A stretch of 64,000 nt of DNA from Pseudomonas serboccidentalis (GCF_028830055.1 NZ_CP101655.1:4491780-4555779), one strand, 5' to 3'; positions 1-9,878 are shown, numbered from the stretch's first letter. Made by a program: numbers and translations. Notes: a model not told the origin generated them from the letters alone.

Positions 1-20
1 GGTGAGCGCATTCCAAATGT

Positions 21-47
21 GTGAGCGAGCTTGCTCGCGAAGAGGCC
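21..47. repeat. REP-like half element
   Basis: Short GC-rich imperfect palindrome (GCGAGCTTGCTCGC core) of the kind that recurs in other intergenic gaps of this window. It lies in the leader of the first gene. No partner copy is visible inside the window edge. Confidence 0.55.
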
Positions 48-165
48 GGCAAAATCGATGAAGCTCCAGCCTTGGTCTATACCTGTGGGGAACTGCGCCA
101 CCATCAAAAGGTTCGTACCAACAAGAGCGCCGCCCTTTGCACGCGCCCCGGGGAGCATCATCGTC

Positions 166-816
166 ATGCCTGAAACCCAGACTGCCATTGCCGACATCCA
201 CATGCTCGACCGCGGTTACTCGCGTGAAGCCCGATCACTGCTGTATCAGGCCTACCGGCACGAGCCGACCTTCGGTTACCTGTTCGAGGCCGAGCGGCCG
301 GGCTATGAGCAGCGTGTGCGGGCCACCGTGCGCGAACTGGTCAAACAGCATTTTCTGCAGGATCTGCCGGCCATCGGCCTGTTGGTCAACGATCGGTTGA
401 TCGGCATCGCCCTGATCGCGCCGCCGCAGCGCCGGTTGGGCATCACCGAGAGTTGGGCGTGGCGCCTGCGCATGGTGCTCAGCACCGGTTTTCGCTGCAC
501 CCGGCGCTATCTGGAATATCACGATGCGGTGGCCGCGTGCGTGCCCAGCGATTCGGTGCACATGTTGCCGCTGTTGGGCGTTCATCCGCAGTTTCAGGGC
601 AAACACTTCGGCGAGCAGTTGCTGACGGCGGTGCACAACTGGTGCGCGGTGGACGAAAGTTCGCAAGGCGTGGTGCTCGACACCGGTAATCCGCGCTACC
701 TGGAATTCTATAAACGCCAAGGCTACGAAGAGATCGGTGAAGTGGCTGTCGGCCCGGTGCGCGAGCACGTGTTTTTCCACGCCAATCCGCAGGTGTTACA
801 AACTGCAACGGCTTAG
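166..816 (+). CDS. GNAT family N-acetyltransferase
   Basis: Predicted cytosolic acetyl-CoA-dependent N-acetyltransferase of 216 aa; the acceptor substrate is unknown. The acetyl-CoA binding motif A is visible as LLGVHPQFQGKHFGEQLL at about residues 136-153 (Q-x-x-G-x-x-G pattern), followed by the typical NPRYLEFYKRQGYEEIG motif B at 175-191. The frame is open upstream to position 31, but ATG 166 has a GGGAG ribosome site just ahead and starts a sensible N-terminus, while the upstream part is REP-derived. It sits 66 bp before tamA on the same strand, so the two may be cotranscribed, but nothing in its sequence ties it to outer-membrane assembly. Confidence 0.85.
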   Translation: MPETQTAIADIHMLDRGYSREARSLLYQAYRHEPTFGYLFEAERPGYEQRVRATVRELVKQHFLQDLPAIGLLVNDRLIGIALIAPPQRRLGITESWAWRLRMVLSTGFRCTRRYLEYHDAVAACVPSDSVHMLPLLGVHPQFQGKHFGEQLLTAVHNWCAVDESSQGVVLDTGNPRYLEFYKRQGYEEIGEVAVGPVREHVFFHANPQVLQTATA

Positions 817-882
817 TCGTCGAACTTTTTCGGACATTTCCTGTTCTATCACGCTCCCAAGCCCGTGATAGCATCCGCGCCT

Positions 883-2610
883 ATGAAGTTTCCAGGAAGA
901 TTTACCAGTGGCGTGCTCATGCTGTTAACCAGCTGTGCGGCGCTGGCGCAAAGTGAATTGGACGTGCGGATCAAACCGTCCAACGATGAACTGAAGGCCA
1001 ATATAGAAGGCTATATCGGCAGCCTCGGCGATCGTGATGAAGAAGCCTTGCTGCGCTTCAGTCGCGGGGCCGAGGAGCAGGCGCGCAAAGCCGCGCAGGC
1101 CTTGGGTTATTACCAGCCGCAGATCGACAGTGATGTGAAGGGCGGCGAAAAGCCGCGCCTGGTACTGAACATCGATCCCGGCGAACCGATTCGTCTGCGC
1201 AACGTCACCATCCGCGTCGGCGGGCCTGCCGCCGCCCTCAAATCCTTTCGTGTGCCGAGCAGCGACATGCTCAAGTCCGGCGCCGTGCTCAATCATGGGC
1301 GTTATGAAGACGCCAAACGCCTGATCCAGAACCAGGCCTCGCGCTTCGGTTTTTTCAGCGGCCATTTCACCAGCCAGAAACTCATGGTCGATCCTCGCGC
1401 CGGGGTGGCCGATGTCGAACTGATCTACGAAAGCGGCCCGCGTTATGCGCTGGGCAACGTCAGTTTCGAGGGCGACACACCGTTCGACGAAGACCTGTTG
1501 CAGCGCATGGTGCCGTTCAAGGCGGGCGATCCGTACGACTCCGAGCTGATCGCCGAACTCAACCGCGACCTGCAATCGAGTGGCTATTTCGAAGGCGTAC
1601 GCGTCGATGCCGCGCCGACGGCAGCCAAGAACGACGTGATTCCGGTGGACGTCAAACTCGACACGCGCAAGCCGCGCACCATGGGCCTGGGCCTCGGTTA
1701 TTCCACCGACGTCGGCCCACGGATCAAGGCCAACTGGACCCGCCACTGGGTCAACCCGCAGGGCGACAGCTATGGCTGGGAGGCCGAATTGTCGGCGCCG
1801 CGGCAGAACGTCGGGCTGTTCTATGACATCCCGCTCGACCCGCCGCTGACCGACAAACTGCGTTGGGCTGGCGGCTATCAATATGAAGACATCGACGGCT
1901 CCGACACCCTGAGCAAGCTGCTGACGTTCGGCCCGGAATGGCACAGCAAGCTGCCCAGCGGCTGGCAGCGGGTCATCTCGTTGAAATGGCAGCGCGAGGA
2001 ATACCAGCTCGGCGACGACTCGGGCCTCAGTACCTTGTTGATGCCCGGCATCAGCTATTCGTACCTCAAAAGCGACAATCGCATCGACCCGCACCACGGC
2101 TATCGCCTGACCTTTGAAAGCAAAGTGGCGAAGGAAGGCCTCGGCTCGGACAACAACCTGCTCTATGGCACGGCGTTGATCAAAGGCCTGACCACCGTAT
2201 TCGACAACCACCGCTTCCTCGGGCGGGTGCAGGTCGGCGGCAGCGCCACCAACGGCTACAACTCGGTACCGCCATCGCTGCGCTTCTTTGCCGGTGGTGA
2301 TCAGAGCGTGCGTGGTTACGACTACCAGAGCTTGTCCCCGGAGAACTCCAAGGGCGACCGCATCGGCGGGCGCTACATGGTGGCCGGCAGCGTCGAGTAT
2401 CAATATTCGATTGCCGAGAAGTGGCGTATCGCGACCTTCGTCGACCAGGGCAACTCTTTCAACAAACTCGAACTGCCGAACCTCAAGACCGGGGTCGGTA
2501 TCGGTGTGCGCTGGGTCTCGCCGGTGGGGCCGATCCGCCTCGACCTGGCCCACGCGCTGGACGACGATGGCGGCATCCGGCTGCACTTTTCCATGGGGCC
2601 TGAGCTGTGA
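883..2610 (+). CDS. tamA: TamA, outer-membrane subunit of the translocation and assembly module (Omp85/BamA family)
   Basis: Outer-membrane barrel that works with TamB in assembly of some outer-membrane proteins and, as known for the family, in envelope lipid homeostasis. The 575-aa protein starts with a signal peptide (MKFPGRFTSGVLMLLTSCAALA). POTRA-type repeats follow (about 25-270), for example the YALGNVSFEGDTPFDEDLL segment. A C-terminal 16-strand-type barrel begins near GLGLGYSTDVGPRIKANW. The Omp85 lid-loop motif is seen as FFAGGDQSVRGYDY at about 467-480. An upstream in-frame start at 865 exists, but ATG 883 begins the signal peptide directly. Its stop overlaps the tamB GTG start by four bases (GTGA), which argues for translational coupling. 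Confidence 0.95.
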   Translation: MKFPGRFTSGVLMLLTSCAALAQSELDVRIKPSNDELKANIEGYIGSLGDRDEEALLRFSRGAEEQARKAAQALGYYQPQIDSDVKGGEKPRLVLNIDPGEPIRLRNVTIRVGGPAAALKSFRVPSSDMLKSGAVLNHGRYEDAKRLIQNQASRFGFFSGHFTSQKLMVDPRAGVADVELIYESGPRYALGNVSFEGDTPFDEDLLQRMVPFKAGDPYDSELIAELNRDLQSSGYFEGVRVDAAPTAAKNDVIPVDVKLDTRKPRTMGLGLGYSTDVGPRIKANWTRHWVNPQGDSYGWEAELSAPRQNVGLFYDIPLDPPLTDKLRWAGGYQYEDIDGSDTLSKLLTFGPEWHSKLPSGWQRVISLKWQREEYQLGDDSGLSTLLMPGISYSYLKSDNRIDPHHGYRLTFESKVAKEGLGSDNNLLYGTALIKGLTTVFDNHRFLGRVQVGGSATNGYNSVPPSLRFFAGGDQSVRGYDYQSLSPENSKGDRIGGRYMVAGSVEYQYSIAEKWRIATFVDQGNSFNKLELPNLKTGVGIGVRWVSPVGPIRLDLAHALDDDGGIRLHFSMGPEL

Positions 2611-5600
2611 AGCGTGGTTTGAAAATAGCGGCACTGACGCTGCTGGCGTTGCTGTTGTTGATTGTATTGAGCATCAGCGCGGTACTCGGAACGCAGGCGG
2701 GCAGTCGTTGGGCGCTGGGCCTGGTGCCCGGCCTGAGCGTGGAGAATTTCCAGGGTCGCCTCGGCGGGCAGTGGAGCGCCGATCATCTGCTGTGGCAGCA
2801 GGACAGCAGCCGGGTCGAGCTGAACAAGCCGATCTTCGCCTGGTCACCGCTGTGCCTGACCCGCATGACCCTGTGCATCGAACAGCTCAAGGCGGATCAG
2901 GTCATTCTGCAATTCCCGCCGAGTGAAGAAACCACCGACAGCGGCCCGATCAAACTGCCGGATCTGCAATTGCCGGTGGCCATCGAACTGGGTGACGTGC
3001 AGGTCGGCAGCCTGTTGTTCAATGGCAGCGAGCAGCTCAAGGGCCTGCAATTGGCGGCGCACTGGACTGCCCAGGGCCTGCAGATCGACAGCGTCAAACT
3101 GCAACGCGACGATCTGAGCCTGAACCTCTCCGGCCTGCTGCAACCGACCGGCAACTGGCCGCTGAACATTGCCGGCGACCTGACCCTGCCGTCGCCGGGC
3201 ACCGGCCCCTGGACACTGGCGCTGAAGGTTGACGGCGATCTGCTGAAAACCCTCAACCTGCACGCCGACAGCCACGGTTACCTCGACGGCCAGTTGAGCG
3301 GCGAGCTACAACCGCTGGCGGAAAACCTGCCGGCCAAGGTGCGCATCACCTCGGAGGCCTTCAAACCGAGCGCCGATCTGCCGGACACGTTGCAACTCAA
3401 TCAATTGGTGTTGACCGGCGAAGGCGATCTGAAAAACGGTTATCAGTTAAGCGGCAATGCCACGCTGCCCGCCGACAAAGGCCCGGTGGCGCTGCTGCTC
3501 AACGGCAAGGTGGACGCCAGCGGCGCGCAGATCGCCGGCCTCGACCTGACGGCCAACGACAAGCAGAGTCTCAAACTTACTGGCAGTGTCGACTGGAGCA
3601 AAGGCCTTACCGCGCAAGCCAACATCAACTGGCAGGATTTCCCGTGGCATCGGCTCTATAACGAAATCGACGAGCCGCAAGTCGCGTTGCGCACCTTCAC
3701 CGGCGAAGTCTCCTACACCGACGGTCAGTACATCGGTAACTTTGCCGCCGCACTGGACGGTCCGGCGGGGGCGTTCAGCCTGAGCAGTCCGTTCAGCGGC
3801 AGCCTGAAACAGATCGCCTTGCCGCAACTGAAAATGGAAGCCGGGCAGGGCAAGGCCGAAGGTCATGTGAACGTGCAGTTCGCCGACGGCATCGCCTGGG
3901 ACACCGCGCTGGAGCTGTCGGCGCTGAACCCGGCGTACTGGGTCGCGGAGTTGCCGGGCACCTTGGCCGGGCTGCTGAAAAGCCAGGGCGAGATGAAGAA
4001 CGAGCGCCTGAGCCTCAGCGCCGACCTCGACCTCAAGGGCAAGTTGCGTGGTCAACCGGCGATCCTGCAAGCCAAGGCTGATGGTTCCGGCGAACAGTGG
4101 AACCTCAACGCCCTGCAAATCCGCTTAGGCGACAACAGCATCAACGGCAAGGGCAGCCTGCAACAGAAACTCACCGGGCAGATCGACATCAAGCTGGCGC
4201 GGCTGGCTCAACTCTGGCCGCAACTGCGCGGACAGGTCACTGGGCAGGTCAACGTCGCCGGTACGCTGAAGGCGCCGCAAGGCAAGCTCGATTTGCAAGG
4301 TTCGCAACTGGCGTTCCAGGACAATCGCCTGCAAAGCCTCAACCTCGATGCCAGCCTCGACAGTGCGCAGCGGGCGAAGATCGATCTGAAGGGCAGCGGG
4401 ATTCAGGCCGGCGACACCAATCTCGGCGTGTTGACCGCCAGCGCCCAAGGCGACATCAAGAGCCAGAAACTCAACCTCGACCTGCTCGGGCCGAAACTGA
4501 AACTGGCCCTCGGCCTCGACGGTAAGCTGGACCAGGGTAATTGGCGCGGACGTCTGGCCAGTGGTGACATTCAGGCTGGTGGTCAGGACTGGAAACTGCA
4601 GAATCCGGCCAGGCTCGAACGCCTCGCCGACGGCAAAATCAACTTCGGCGCGCATTGCTGGATGTCCGGCAATGCCAGCCTGTGCGGCGAAGACCAGCGG
4701 CTGATGCCTGAGCCGAAACTGCGCTACCACCTCAAGCAGTTCCCGATCGAAAGCCTGGCGCAATGGCTGCCGAAAGACTTCGCCTGGCAAGGCAAGCTCA
4801 ACGCCGATCTGCAATTGGACCTGCCGGCCAGCGGCCCGAACGGCGTGGTCAGCATCGACGCCAGCGGCGGCACCTTGCGCATGAAGGAAAAGGATCAGTG
4901 GCTGGACTTCCCGTACCAGACCCTGAAACTCACCAGCAAACTCACACCGAAGCGCATCGACACCGACCTCAACTTCGTGGGCGGCAAACTCGGTGAACTG
5001 ATGGTGCAGGCGCAACTCAATCCGCTGCCGAAAAACAAACCGTTGAGCGGCTCGTTCCGCCTCAGCGGGCTGGATTTGTCGGTGGCGCGGCCGTTTGTGC
5101 CGATGGTCGAGAAACTCACCGGACACCTGAACGGCAGCGGCACGATTTCCGGCGGGCTGCTGGCGCCGCTGGTCAACGGCACGGTCAAGCTCAGCGACGG
5201 CGAAGTGTCCGGCGCCGAGTTGCCGATGGAACTCAAGGACTTGCAACTGCAAGCGGTGATTGCCGGCGAATCGATACGTCTGGACGGCGGCTGGAAAAGC
5301 GGCAAGACCGGCCAGGGCAGCCTCAACGGCAACGTCGCCTGGGGGCAGGCGCTGATGGTCGACGTGGCGCTCAAGGGCACGCAACTGCCGGTCACTGTCG
5401 AGCCGTACGCCAAACTCGAAGTGGCGCCGGACCTGAAGATCTCCATGGCCGGCGATGAGCTGAAGATTGCCGGCAAGGTGCAGGTGCCCAGAGGTGAAAT
5501 CACCGTGCGTGAACTGCCGCCCTCGACGGTAAAAGTTTCCGACGACACGATCATCGTCGGCGCGCAGACCGAAGAGGGCAAACCACCGATGGCCATGAAG

Positions 5601-6281
5601 ATGGACATCGACGTGGTGGTCGGCGAAGACAAACTCGCCTTCGCCGGTTTTGGTTTGACCGCCAACGTGCAAGGTCATGTGCACATCGGCGACAACATGG
5701 ACACCCGTGGTGAGCTGTGGCTCAACGACGGCCGCTACAGTGCCTACGGCCAGCGTCTGACCGTGCGTCGTGCGCGTCTGTTGTTCGCCGGCCCTCTCGA
5801 TCAGCCTTATCTGGACATCGAAGCGATTCGCAAGACTGACGACGTGATCGCCGGTATTCGCCTGAGCGGCAGTGCCGAGCAGCCGACCACGCAGATCTTC
5901 TCCGAGCCGGCCATGAGCCAGGAGCAGGCGTTGTCGTATCTGGTGCTGGGGCGTCCGCTGAGCACCAACGGCGAAGACAACAACATGCTTGCGCAAGCGG
6001 CGTTGGGTCTGGGCCTGATGGGCAGTTCCGGGGTCACCAGCAGCCTGGCCAAGGACCTGGGGATTCAGGACTTCCAGCTCGACACCCAAGGCAGCGGCAA
6101 CACCACCAGCGTGGTCGCCAGCGGCAACATTTCCGAGAAGCTCAGTCTGCGCTATGGCGTCGGCGTGTTTGAACCGGCCAACACCATCGCGCTGCGTTAC
6201 AAGCTGAGCAAGAAGGTTTATCTGGAAGCGGCCAGCGGTGTCGCCAGTTCGCTGGATATCTTCTACAAGCGCGATTTCTAG
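2607..6281 (+). CDS. tamB: TamB, inner-membrane anchored translocation and assembly module protein
   Basis: Very long periplasm-spanning partner of TamA, 1224 aa, close to the usual 1200-1300 aa. An N-terminal signal anchor is seen at about residues 7-28 (leucine-rich, followed by TQAGSRWAL). The body is made of repeating beta-strand units of the AsmA/TamB-like bridge type (repeated GxLxG, LDLxG and LNGxGS patterns). The C-terminal DUF490/TamB domain carries the recognisable YLVLGRPLS segment around residue 1113 and ends in an aromatic-terminated strand (FYKRDF), as expected for a domain that meets the TamA barrel. The GTG start overlaps the tamA stop. A strong REP hairpin with a T run lies just past the stop. 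Confidence 0.95.
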   Translation: MKRGLKIAALTLLALLLLIVLSISAVLGTQAGSRWALGLVPGLSVENFQGRLGGQWSADHLLWQQDSSRVELNKPIFAWSPLCLTRMTLCIEQLKADQVILQFPPSEETTDSGPIKLPDLQLPVAIELGDVQVGSLLFNGSEQLKGLQLAAHWTAQGLQIDSVKLQRDDLSLNLSGLLQPTGNWPLNIAGDLTLPSPGTGPWTLALKVDGDLLKTLNLHADSHGYLDGQLSGELQPLAENLPAKVRITSEAFKPSADLPDTLQLNQLVLTGEGDLKNGYQLSGNATLPADKGPVALLLNGKVDASGAQIAGLDLTANDKQSLKLTGSVDWSKGLTAQANINWQDFPWHRLYNEIDEPQVALRTFTGEVSYTDGQYIGNFAAALDGPAGAFSLSSPFSGSLKQIALPQLKMEAGQGKAEGHVNVQFADGIAWDTALELSALNPAYWVAELPGTLAGLLKSQGEMKNERLSLSADLDLKGKLRGQPAILQAKADGSGEQWNLNALQIRLGDNSINGKGSLQQKLTGQIDIKLARLAQLWPQLRGQVTGQVNVAGTLKAPQGKLDLQGSQLAFQDNRLQSLNLDASLDSAQRAKIDLKGSGIQAGDTNLGVLTASAQGDIKSQKLNLDLLGPKLKLALGLDGKLDQGNWRGRLASGDIQAGGQDWKLQNPARLERLADGKINFGAHCWMSGNASLCGEDQRLMPEPKLRYHLKQFPIESLAQWLPKDFAWQGKLNADLQLDLPASGPNGVVSIDASGGTLRMKEKDQWLDFPYQTLKLTSKLTPKRIDTDLNFVGGKLGELMVQAQLNPLPKNKPLSGSFRLSGLDLSVARPFVPMVEKLTGHLNGSGTISGGLLAPLVNGTVKLSDGEVSGAELPMELKDLQLQAVIAGESIRLDGGWKSGKTGQGSLNGNVAWGQALMVDVALKGTQLPVTVEPYAKLEVAPDLKISMAGDELKIAGKVQVPRGEITVRELPPSTVKVSDDTIIVGAQTEEGKPPMAMKMDIDVVVGEDKLAFAGFGLTANVQGHVHIGDNMDTRGELWLNDGRYSAYGQRLTVRRARLLFAGPLDQPYLDIEAIRKTDDVIAGIRLSGSAEQPTTQIFSEPAMSQEQALSYLVLGRPLSTNGEDNNMLAQAALGLGLMGSSGVTSSLAKDLGIQDFQLDTQGSGNTTSVVASGNISEKLSLRYGVGVFEPANTIALRYKLSKKVYLEAASGVASSLDIFYKRDF

Positions 6282-6312
6282 ATCGCGCTTTCTCCTGAAC
6301 CGAGTCGCTTCA

Positions 6313-6378
6313 ATCGCGAGCAGGCGAAGGCCTACATTTGGAATGCGTTCCCCTTGTAGGCCTTCGCCTGCTCGCGAT
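6313..6378. repeat. REP inverted pair, probable tamAB terminator
   Basis: Two perfectly complementary 24-nt arms (6313-6336 and 6355-6378) with an 18-nt loop, followed by GGCGTTTTTTC. The core is ATCGCGAGCAGGCG, a variant of the window's most common REP family. Placed 31 bp past tamB, it probably ends tamAB transcription; it also separates tamB from the convergent usher gene. Confidence 0.8.
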
Positions 6379-6420
6379 GGCGTTTTTTCAGCCGATATCA
6401 ATGGTGCGGCTGATGGCCTG

Positions 6421-6444
6421 ATCGCGAGCAGGCTCGCTCCTACA
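6421..6444. repeat. Single REP element
   Basis: Single copy of the ATCGCGAGCAGGCTCGCTCC family, in the 190-bp gap between tamB and the convergent usher gene. Confidence 0.7.
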
Positions 6445-6472
6445 CTGATCTGTGGTGGGCAAGGATTTTTTC

Positions 6473-8971
6473 TTACGGCAGATTAACGGTGGGCGGGCGG
6501 CACACCAGCGAGGCCCGCTCGTAGTTCAGCGCCTTGTCCCGCTCGGGCAGTGCATACGACGCCTCACACCGCTGGCCCTGCCAGTTGATGGTCAGGGTGC
6601 CGGCGTCGGCTTCCACCAGCGCCAGTGCCTTGCCGCCCGGATCGGAAATCGCCAGTTGCTTGCCGGCGCTGTCTTCGAGCGATGCGCCAAACGGGATCGG
6701 TTGATGCTGCGCGTCGAACAAGGCGAACTGCACGCGCCGTCCGGTCTTGCTGGCGTAACGTGCCAACACCACGGCACCGCGTCGTGGCACCACTTGCCGG
6801 GTGGCGTTCTCGATCTCGACATCGCCGCCCAGGTCACGGGTGTCGAGGTTGATCCAGTTCACCCGATAAGGCTGCGCGTTGGGCACCACGGCGAAGCCGT
6901 TACTGCCGGTTTTGGCCCCGGAGAAGCTGCCGATTTTCACCCCTTCCACGCCTTCGACCTGCGCCAGTGCGAACGTCTCGCCCACAGTTTGTCCCAGGTT
7001 GACGCCGCCGGCATGGCCGACGATCGAACCCGCCAGGTTAAGGTTCTGCGAGTTGTAGCCGCGTCCCTGACTGTAGCCGGCACTGATATCCATCACCGAG
7101 GTGCGGGTGTTGAGGTTGACCGACCCAGAGCTGCCGCCGGTGCTGCTGTTGCCGGCTTGTACCGAGTAATAGGTGTCGCTGTCTTCCGACAGATAGCCGT
7201 TGATGCCCATCTGCGTGGTATCGCTGGATTTCTGCGTGCTGGCCGAGACAAAGGCCCGCGGTGCACGGGGCTTGGAACCCAGCGGGAACGACACAGACAG
7301 GTTGACCAGCGTGTCGTTGTTCGCCGGCCCGTAATTGCCGACATCTTTGGAGTAGGTGGCGCCGATGTTGTAACTCACATCCCCCCAATAGTTGCTGTAC
7401 CCGGCCGACAGGCTTTGCGAACCGCCGCGCCCCCAGTAACGCTGGTCGCTGGCGTTCACGTAGACGCTGCCATATTCCTGGTTGCGCCCCAGGCTCTGGT
7501 TGACGGTCAGGTCGGTGCGGGTTTTCGAGTTGCCGGTGCGTTGCTGGCCATCGCGGCTCAACTCCTCGACGTGCTCGGTGAGGGTGCGATAGCCCTCTGT
7601 CGAGTAACGGTAGGCGGCGAGGGTGAAGTTGGTGTCGGTGCCGGTGAACGTTTTCGCATACAGCGCGCGCAGGCTGTTACCGGTGACCGTTTCGCCGAAG
7701 GTGTTGCTCATCGAGTGGGTCAAGTCCAGGGAGATCGCACCGATGGCGGTATTGCGACCGGCTCCGACAGACAACGCCTTGAAATTGTCCGTCGCCTGCA
7801 CACCGACGATCCCGGACAAGTTGCTGCTGATGCCATACGCCAGTGTGCTGCTGACAAACTGCGGGGTCTTCTGATCCTCGCTGTTGCTGTTGTACTGGCC
7901 GGCCGAGACGCTGTACTTCAACTGGCCCTGACGGACCATGATCGGCAGGCTGGAAAATGCTTGCACCGTCACCCGGCGTCGACCATCGGCTTCGATAATC
8001 GTCACTTCCAGGTCGCCATTGGAACCGCTGGGGTAGATGTCGCTGATCTCGAACGGCCCCGGCGGCACGTTGGCGGTGTAGAGGATGTAGTTGTTCTGGC
8101 GAATCTCCACGGTCGCGCTGGATTGCGCAATGCCGCGAATCACGGGTGCATAACCGCGCTCGCTGTCGGCACGCATGCCGTCGTCGGACGCCAGTTTCAG
8201 GCCACGATAGCGCACGCTGTCGAACAGGTCGGCGTCGGAGAAAATATCCCCGGCACTGAACTGGCCTTTGAGCGCGGTCACGTCATGTTGCAGATAGCTG
8301 CGGTTGCTCTTGAACGTGCTGGGCTGGCCGGTGCTGCTGTTGAAGTTCGATTCGTTACGCAAACGCCAGGCGCCGAGGTTGATGCCATTGCGCAAGCCAA
8401 CGTTATTGCTCAGCGTGTTTACACCCTGAGTGCTGTTGCGGCTGCTGCTCAACTGATAGTTGATGAACGCGGCGGGCACGCCTGCGTCCCACAAGGCCGG
8501 GTCGACATAGCCACGCCGGCCACGCTCCATGGCGTTTTGCGGCACGCTGACCATCAGGCGCAGGCGCGGCACGTCGTAGCGCACGGTGGCGTGGTCGATC
8601 AACGCGGGCAGGTCGAGGCAGGCGTCGGGGTCATCGCCGACGAGTTTGCCAGCGGCTTGCAGTTTGCCGATGTCGACCCCCAATTGCTGCACCATCTCCA
8701 GGGTCAGGCAGGCCTGGACCTTGCCCGTGCCGGGGTGGCGACGGAAGTCGATATCGCGACGGCCGACCAGGGTCTCGTTGCCGTAGAGATCCACCCGGTA
8801 AATACCGGGCAGTACGCGACTGGTGGCGAGCAGTGATTGCAGGTCAACAGAGGAGGGGGCGCCTTGCAGAAACGATGTATTGAATTGTTCTTCGTCATCG
8901 GCCAGGCAGGTGCAACTGAACACCAGGGCCATTGAAAAAGGCGCCAATCCGTCGCGCTTGAGTAAAAACAT
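6473..8971 (-). CDS. Fimbrial outer-membrane usher (FimD/PapC family)
   Basis: Outer-membrane pore that receives chaperone-subunit complexes and assembles the pilus. The 832-aa protein has a signal peptide (about residues 1-24, ending CTCLA), an N-terminal chaperone-binding domain beginning FNTSFLQG, a long 24-strand-type barrel with plug domain (NYILYTANVPPGPFEISDIYPSGSNGDL segment near 280-310), and a C-terminal domain ending after RGAVVLARYASKTGRRVQF. Length and order match complete ushers, and no frameshift is seen. It is last in the subunit-chaperone-usher run, 85 bp after the chaperone gene, with no obvious terminator between them. Confidence 0.95.
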   Translation of the reverse strand: MFLLKRDGLAPFSMALVFSCTCLADDEEQFNTSFLQGAPSSVDLQSLLATSRVLPGIYRVDLYGNETLVGRRDIDFRRHPGTGKVQACLTLEMVQQLGVDIGKLQAAGKLVGDDPDACLDLPALIDHATVRYDVPRLRLMVSVPQNAMERGRRGYVDPALWDAGVPAAFINYQLSSSRNSTQGVNTLSNNVGLRNGINLGAWRLRNESNFNSSTGQPSTFKSNRSYLQHDVTALKGQFSAGDIFSDADLFDSVRYRGLKLASDDGMRADSERGYAPVIRGIAQSSATVEIRQNNYILYTANVPPGPFEISDIYPSGSNGDLEVTIIEADGRRRVTVQAFSSLPIMVRQGQLKYSVSAGQYNSNSEDQKTPQFVSSTLAYGISSNLSGIVGVQATDNFKALSVGAGRNTAIGAISLDLTHSMSNTFGETVTGNSLRALYAKTFTGTDTNFTLAAYRYSTEGYRTLTEHVEELSRDGQQRTGNSKTRTDLTVNQSLGRNQEYGSVYVNASDQRYWGRGGSQSLSAGYSNYWGDVSYNIGATYSKDVGNYGPANNDTLVNLSVSFPLGSKPRAPRAFVSASTQKSSDTTQMGINGYLSEDSDTYYSVQAGNSSTGGSSGSVNLNTRTSVMDISAGYSQGRGYNSQNLNLAGSIVGHAGGVNLGQTVGETFALAQVEGVEGVKIGSFSGAKTGSNGFAVVPNAQPYRVNWINLDTRDLGGDVEIENATRQVVPRRGAVVLARYASKTGRRVQFALFDAQHQPIPFGASLEDSAGKQLAISDPGGKALALVEADAGTLTINWQGQRCEASYALPERDKALNYERASLVCRPPTVNLP

Positions 8972-9056
8972 GCAGGAACCCTATATCACCTCCGATACGA
9001 ACTAACGGAGCGAAGAGAAATACAGTGAAAGTGCGGCTGTGACAGCGACACGTAAG

Positions 9057-9806
9057 TTATGGCGCTTCTTTATTCAAGCTGGCTCGAATATCGGCACTGT
9101 TGGAAAGTTGCGCGCTGTAACGGTCTTGTGCGCCATAGTCATTAATGCTGCTGAATAACAGGCGTGCGGTATTGGTGTGATGAAGTTGTTTGAGGCTGAA
9201 CTCTTTTTGTTCGCCGGGGGCAATCATCATCGAATCAAAGGGATGTTCGCTGAGTGTGCCCGATTGCAGTGTTATGTCGGCAATCGACACGTGATACTGG
9301 CCCGGGTTGTTCACCAGCAGTACTTGTTTGCCGGCGCGTTCGGCCAGGCGCCAGGTCAGTTCGCTCGGTGCCAGGTAGGCATTGTTTTTCAGTCCCGAGG
9401 GGCGGAAGAACACCTTGATGCGCTGGCGCACGGCCAGTTGCAAAGTGTTGGCCGATTTCGCCGACTGGGGAATTTCCTGCACATTGAGCCAGACCACCGA
9501 CTCGCGGTCGGTCGGCATGCCCGCGCCTTCGTAGATCACCCGCAAGATCTGCTGTTCGTCGCCGCTGACGCGCACCAGTGGCGGAGTGACGGCAAACGGT
9601 ACCGCGGCAGTTTCACTGGAGTCGGTGTCGATCCACGACTGAATCAGTACATCTGCACCGCTGTTACGCACGGTGATCCCGGCTTCCTTGTGTTGGCCGT
9701 CGAAGACCAGACGGGTACTGCTCAAGGAAATGCCGGCCATGGCCTGATTGGCCACGAGCAGACCCAAAAGGCCCGCACAAAAGGACAATGAGTGACGATA
9801 AAACAT
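9057..9806 (-). CDS. Periplasmic pilus assembly chaperone (PapD family)
   Basis: Two-domain immunoglobulin-fold chaperone that completes the fold of pilus subunits by donor-strand complementation and delivers them to the usher. It is 249 aa with a signal peptide of 24 residues (ending NQAMA). The subunit-carboxylate anchors are visible as Arg32 (mature R8, in SSTR) and Lys131 (in QRIKVFFRP). The family signature VWLNVQEIP is at 105-113. The short F1-G1 region points to the FGS subfamily that makes rod-like pili. It follows the major subunit gene, with a GC-rich hairpin in the 72-bp gap that could reduce its expression relative to the subunit. Confidence 0.95.
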   Translation of the reverse strand: MFYRHSLSFCAGLLGLLVANQAMAGISLSSTRLVFDGQHKEAGITVRNSGADVLIQSWIDTDSSETAAVPFAVTPPLVRVSGDEQQILRVIYEGAGMPTDRESVVWLNVQEIPQSAKSANTLQLAVRQRIKVFFRPSGLKNNAYLAPSELTWRLAERAGKQVLLVNNPGQYHVSIADITLQSGTLSEHPFDSMMIAPGEQKEFSLKQLHHTNTARLLFSSINDYGAQDRYSAQLSNSADIRASLNKEAP

Positions 9807-9834
9807 GATGGTTACCGCGCAAGTGATTGAAAGC

Positions 9835-9854
9835 GCGGGGCCGTGTGGCCCCGC
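9835..9854 (-). terminator. Intercistronic hairpin between fimbrial subunit and chaperone
   Basis: Perfect 8-bp GC stem with a 4-nt loop (GCGGGGCC / GGCCCCGC) lying 24 bp after the subunit stop codon. Read on the - strand it is followed by only a weak T stretch (TTTC), so it is more likely an attenuator or an mRNA 3'-end stabiliser than a full terminator. Such elements commonly give excess major subunit over chaperone and usher in fimbrial operons (inference). Confidence 0.6.
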
Positions 9855-9878
9855 ACCGGGCTCGAGTATTCGCGCGGG

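Noticed and set aside
4125-6401. 758-codon open frame antisense to tamB
   Set aside because: High-GC codon bias leaves the opposite strand open; tamB has clear family features and the antisense product has none.
6452-8836. 794-codon open frame on + strand across the usher gene
   Set aside because: Shadow of the usher; its composition is typical of an antisense frame and it shows no domain.
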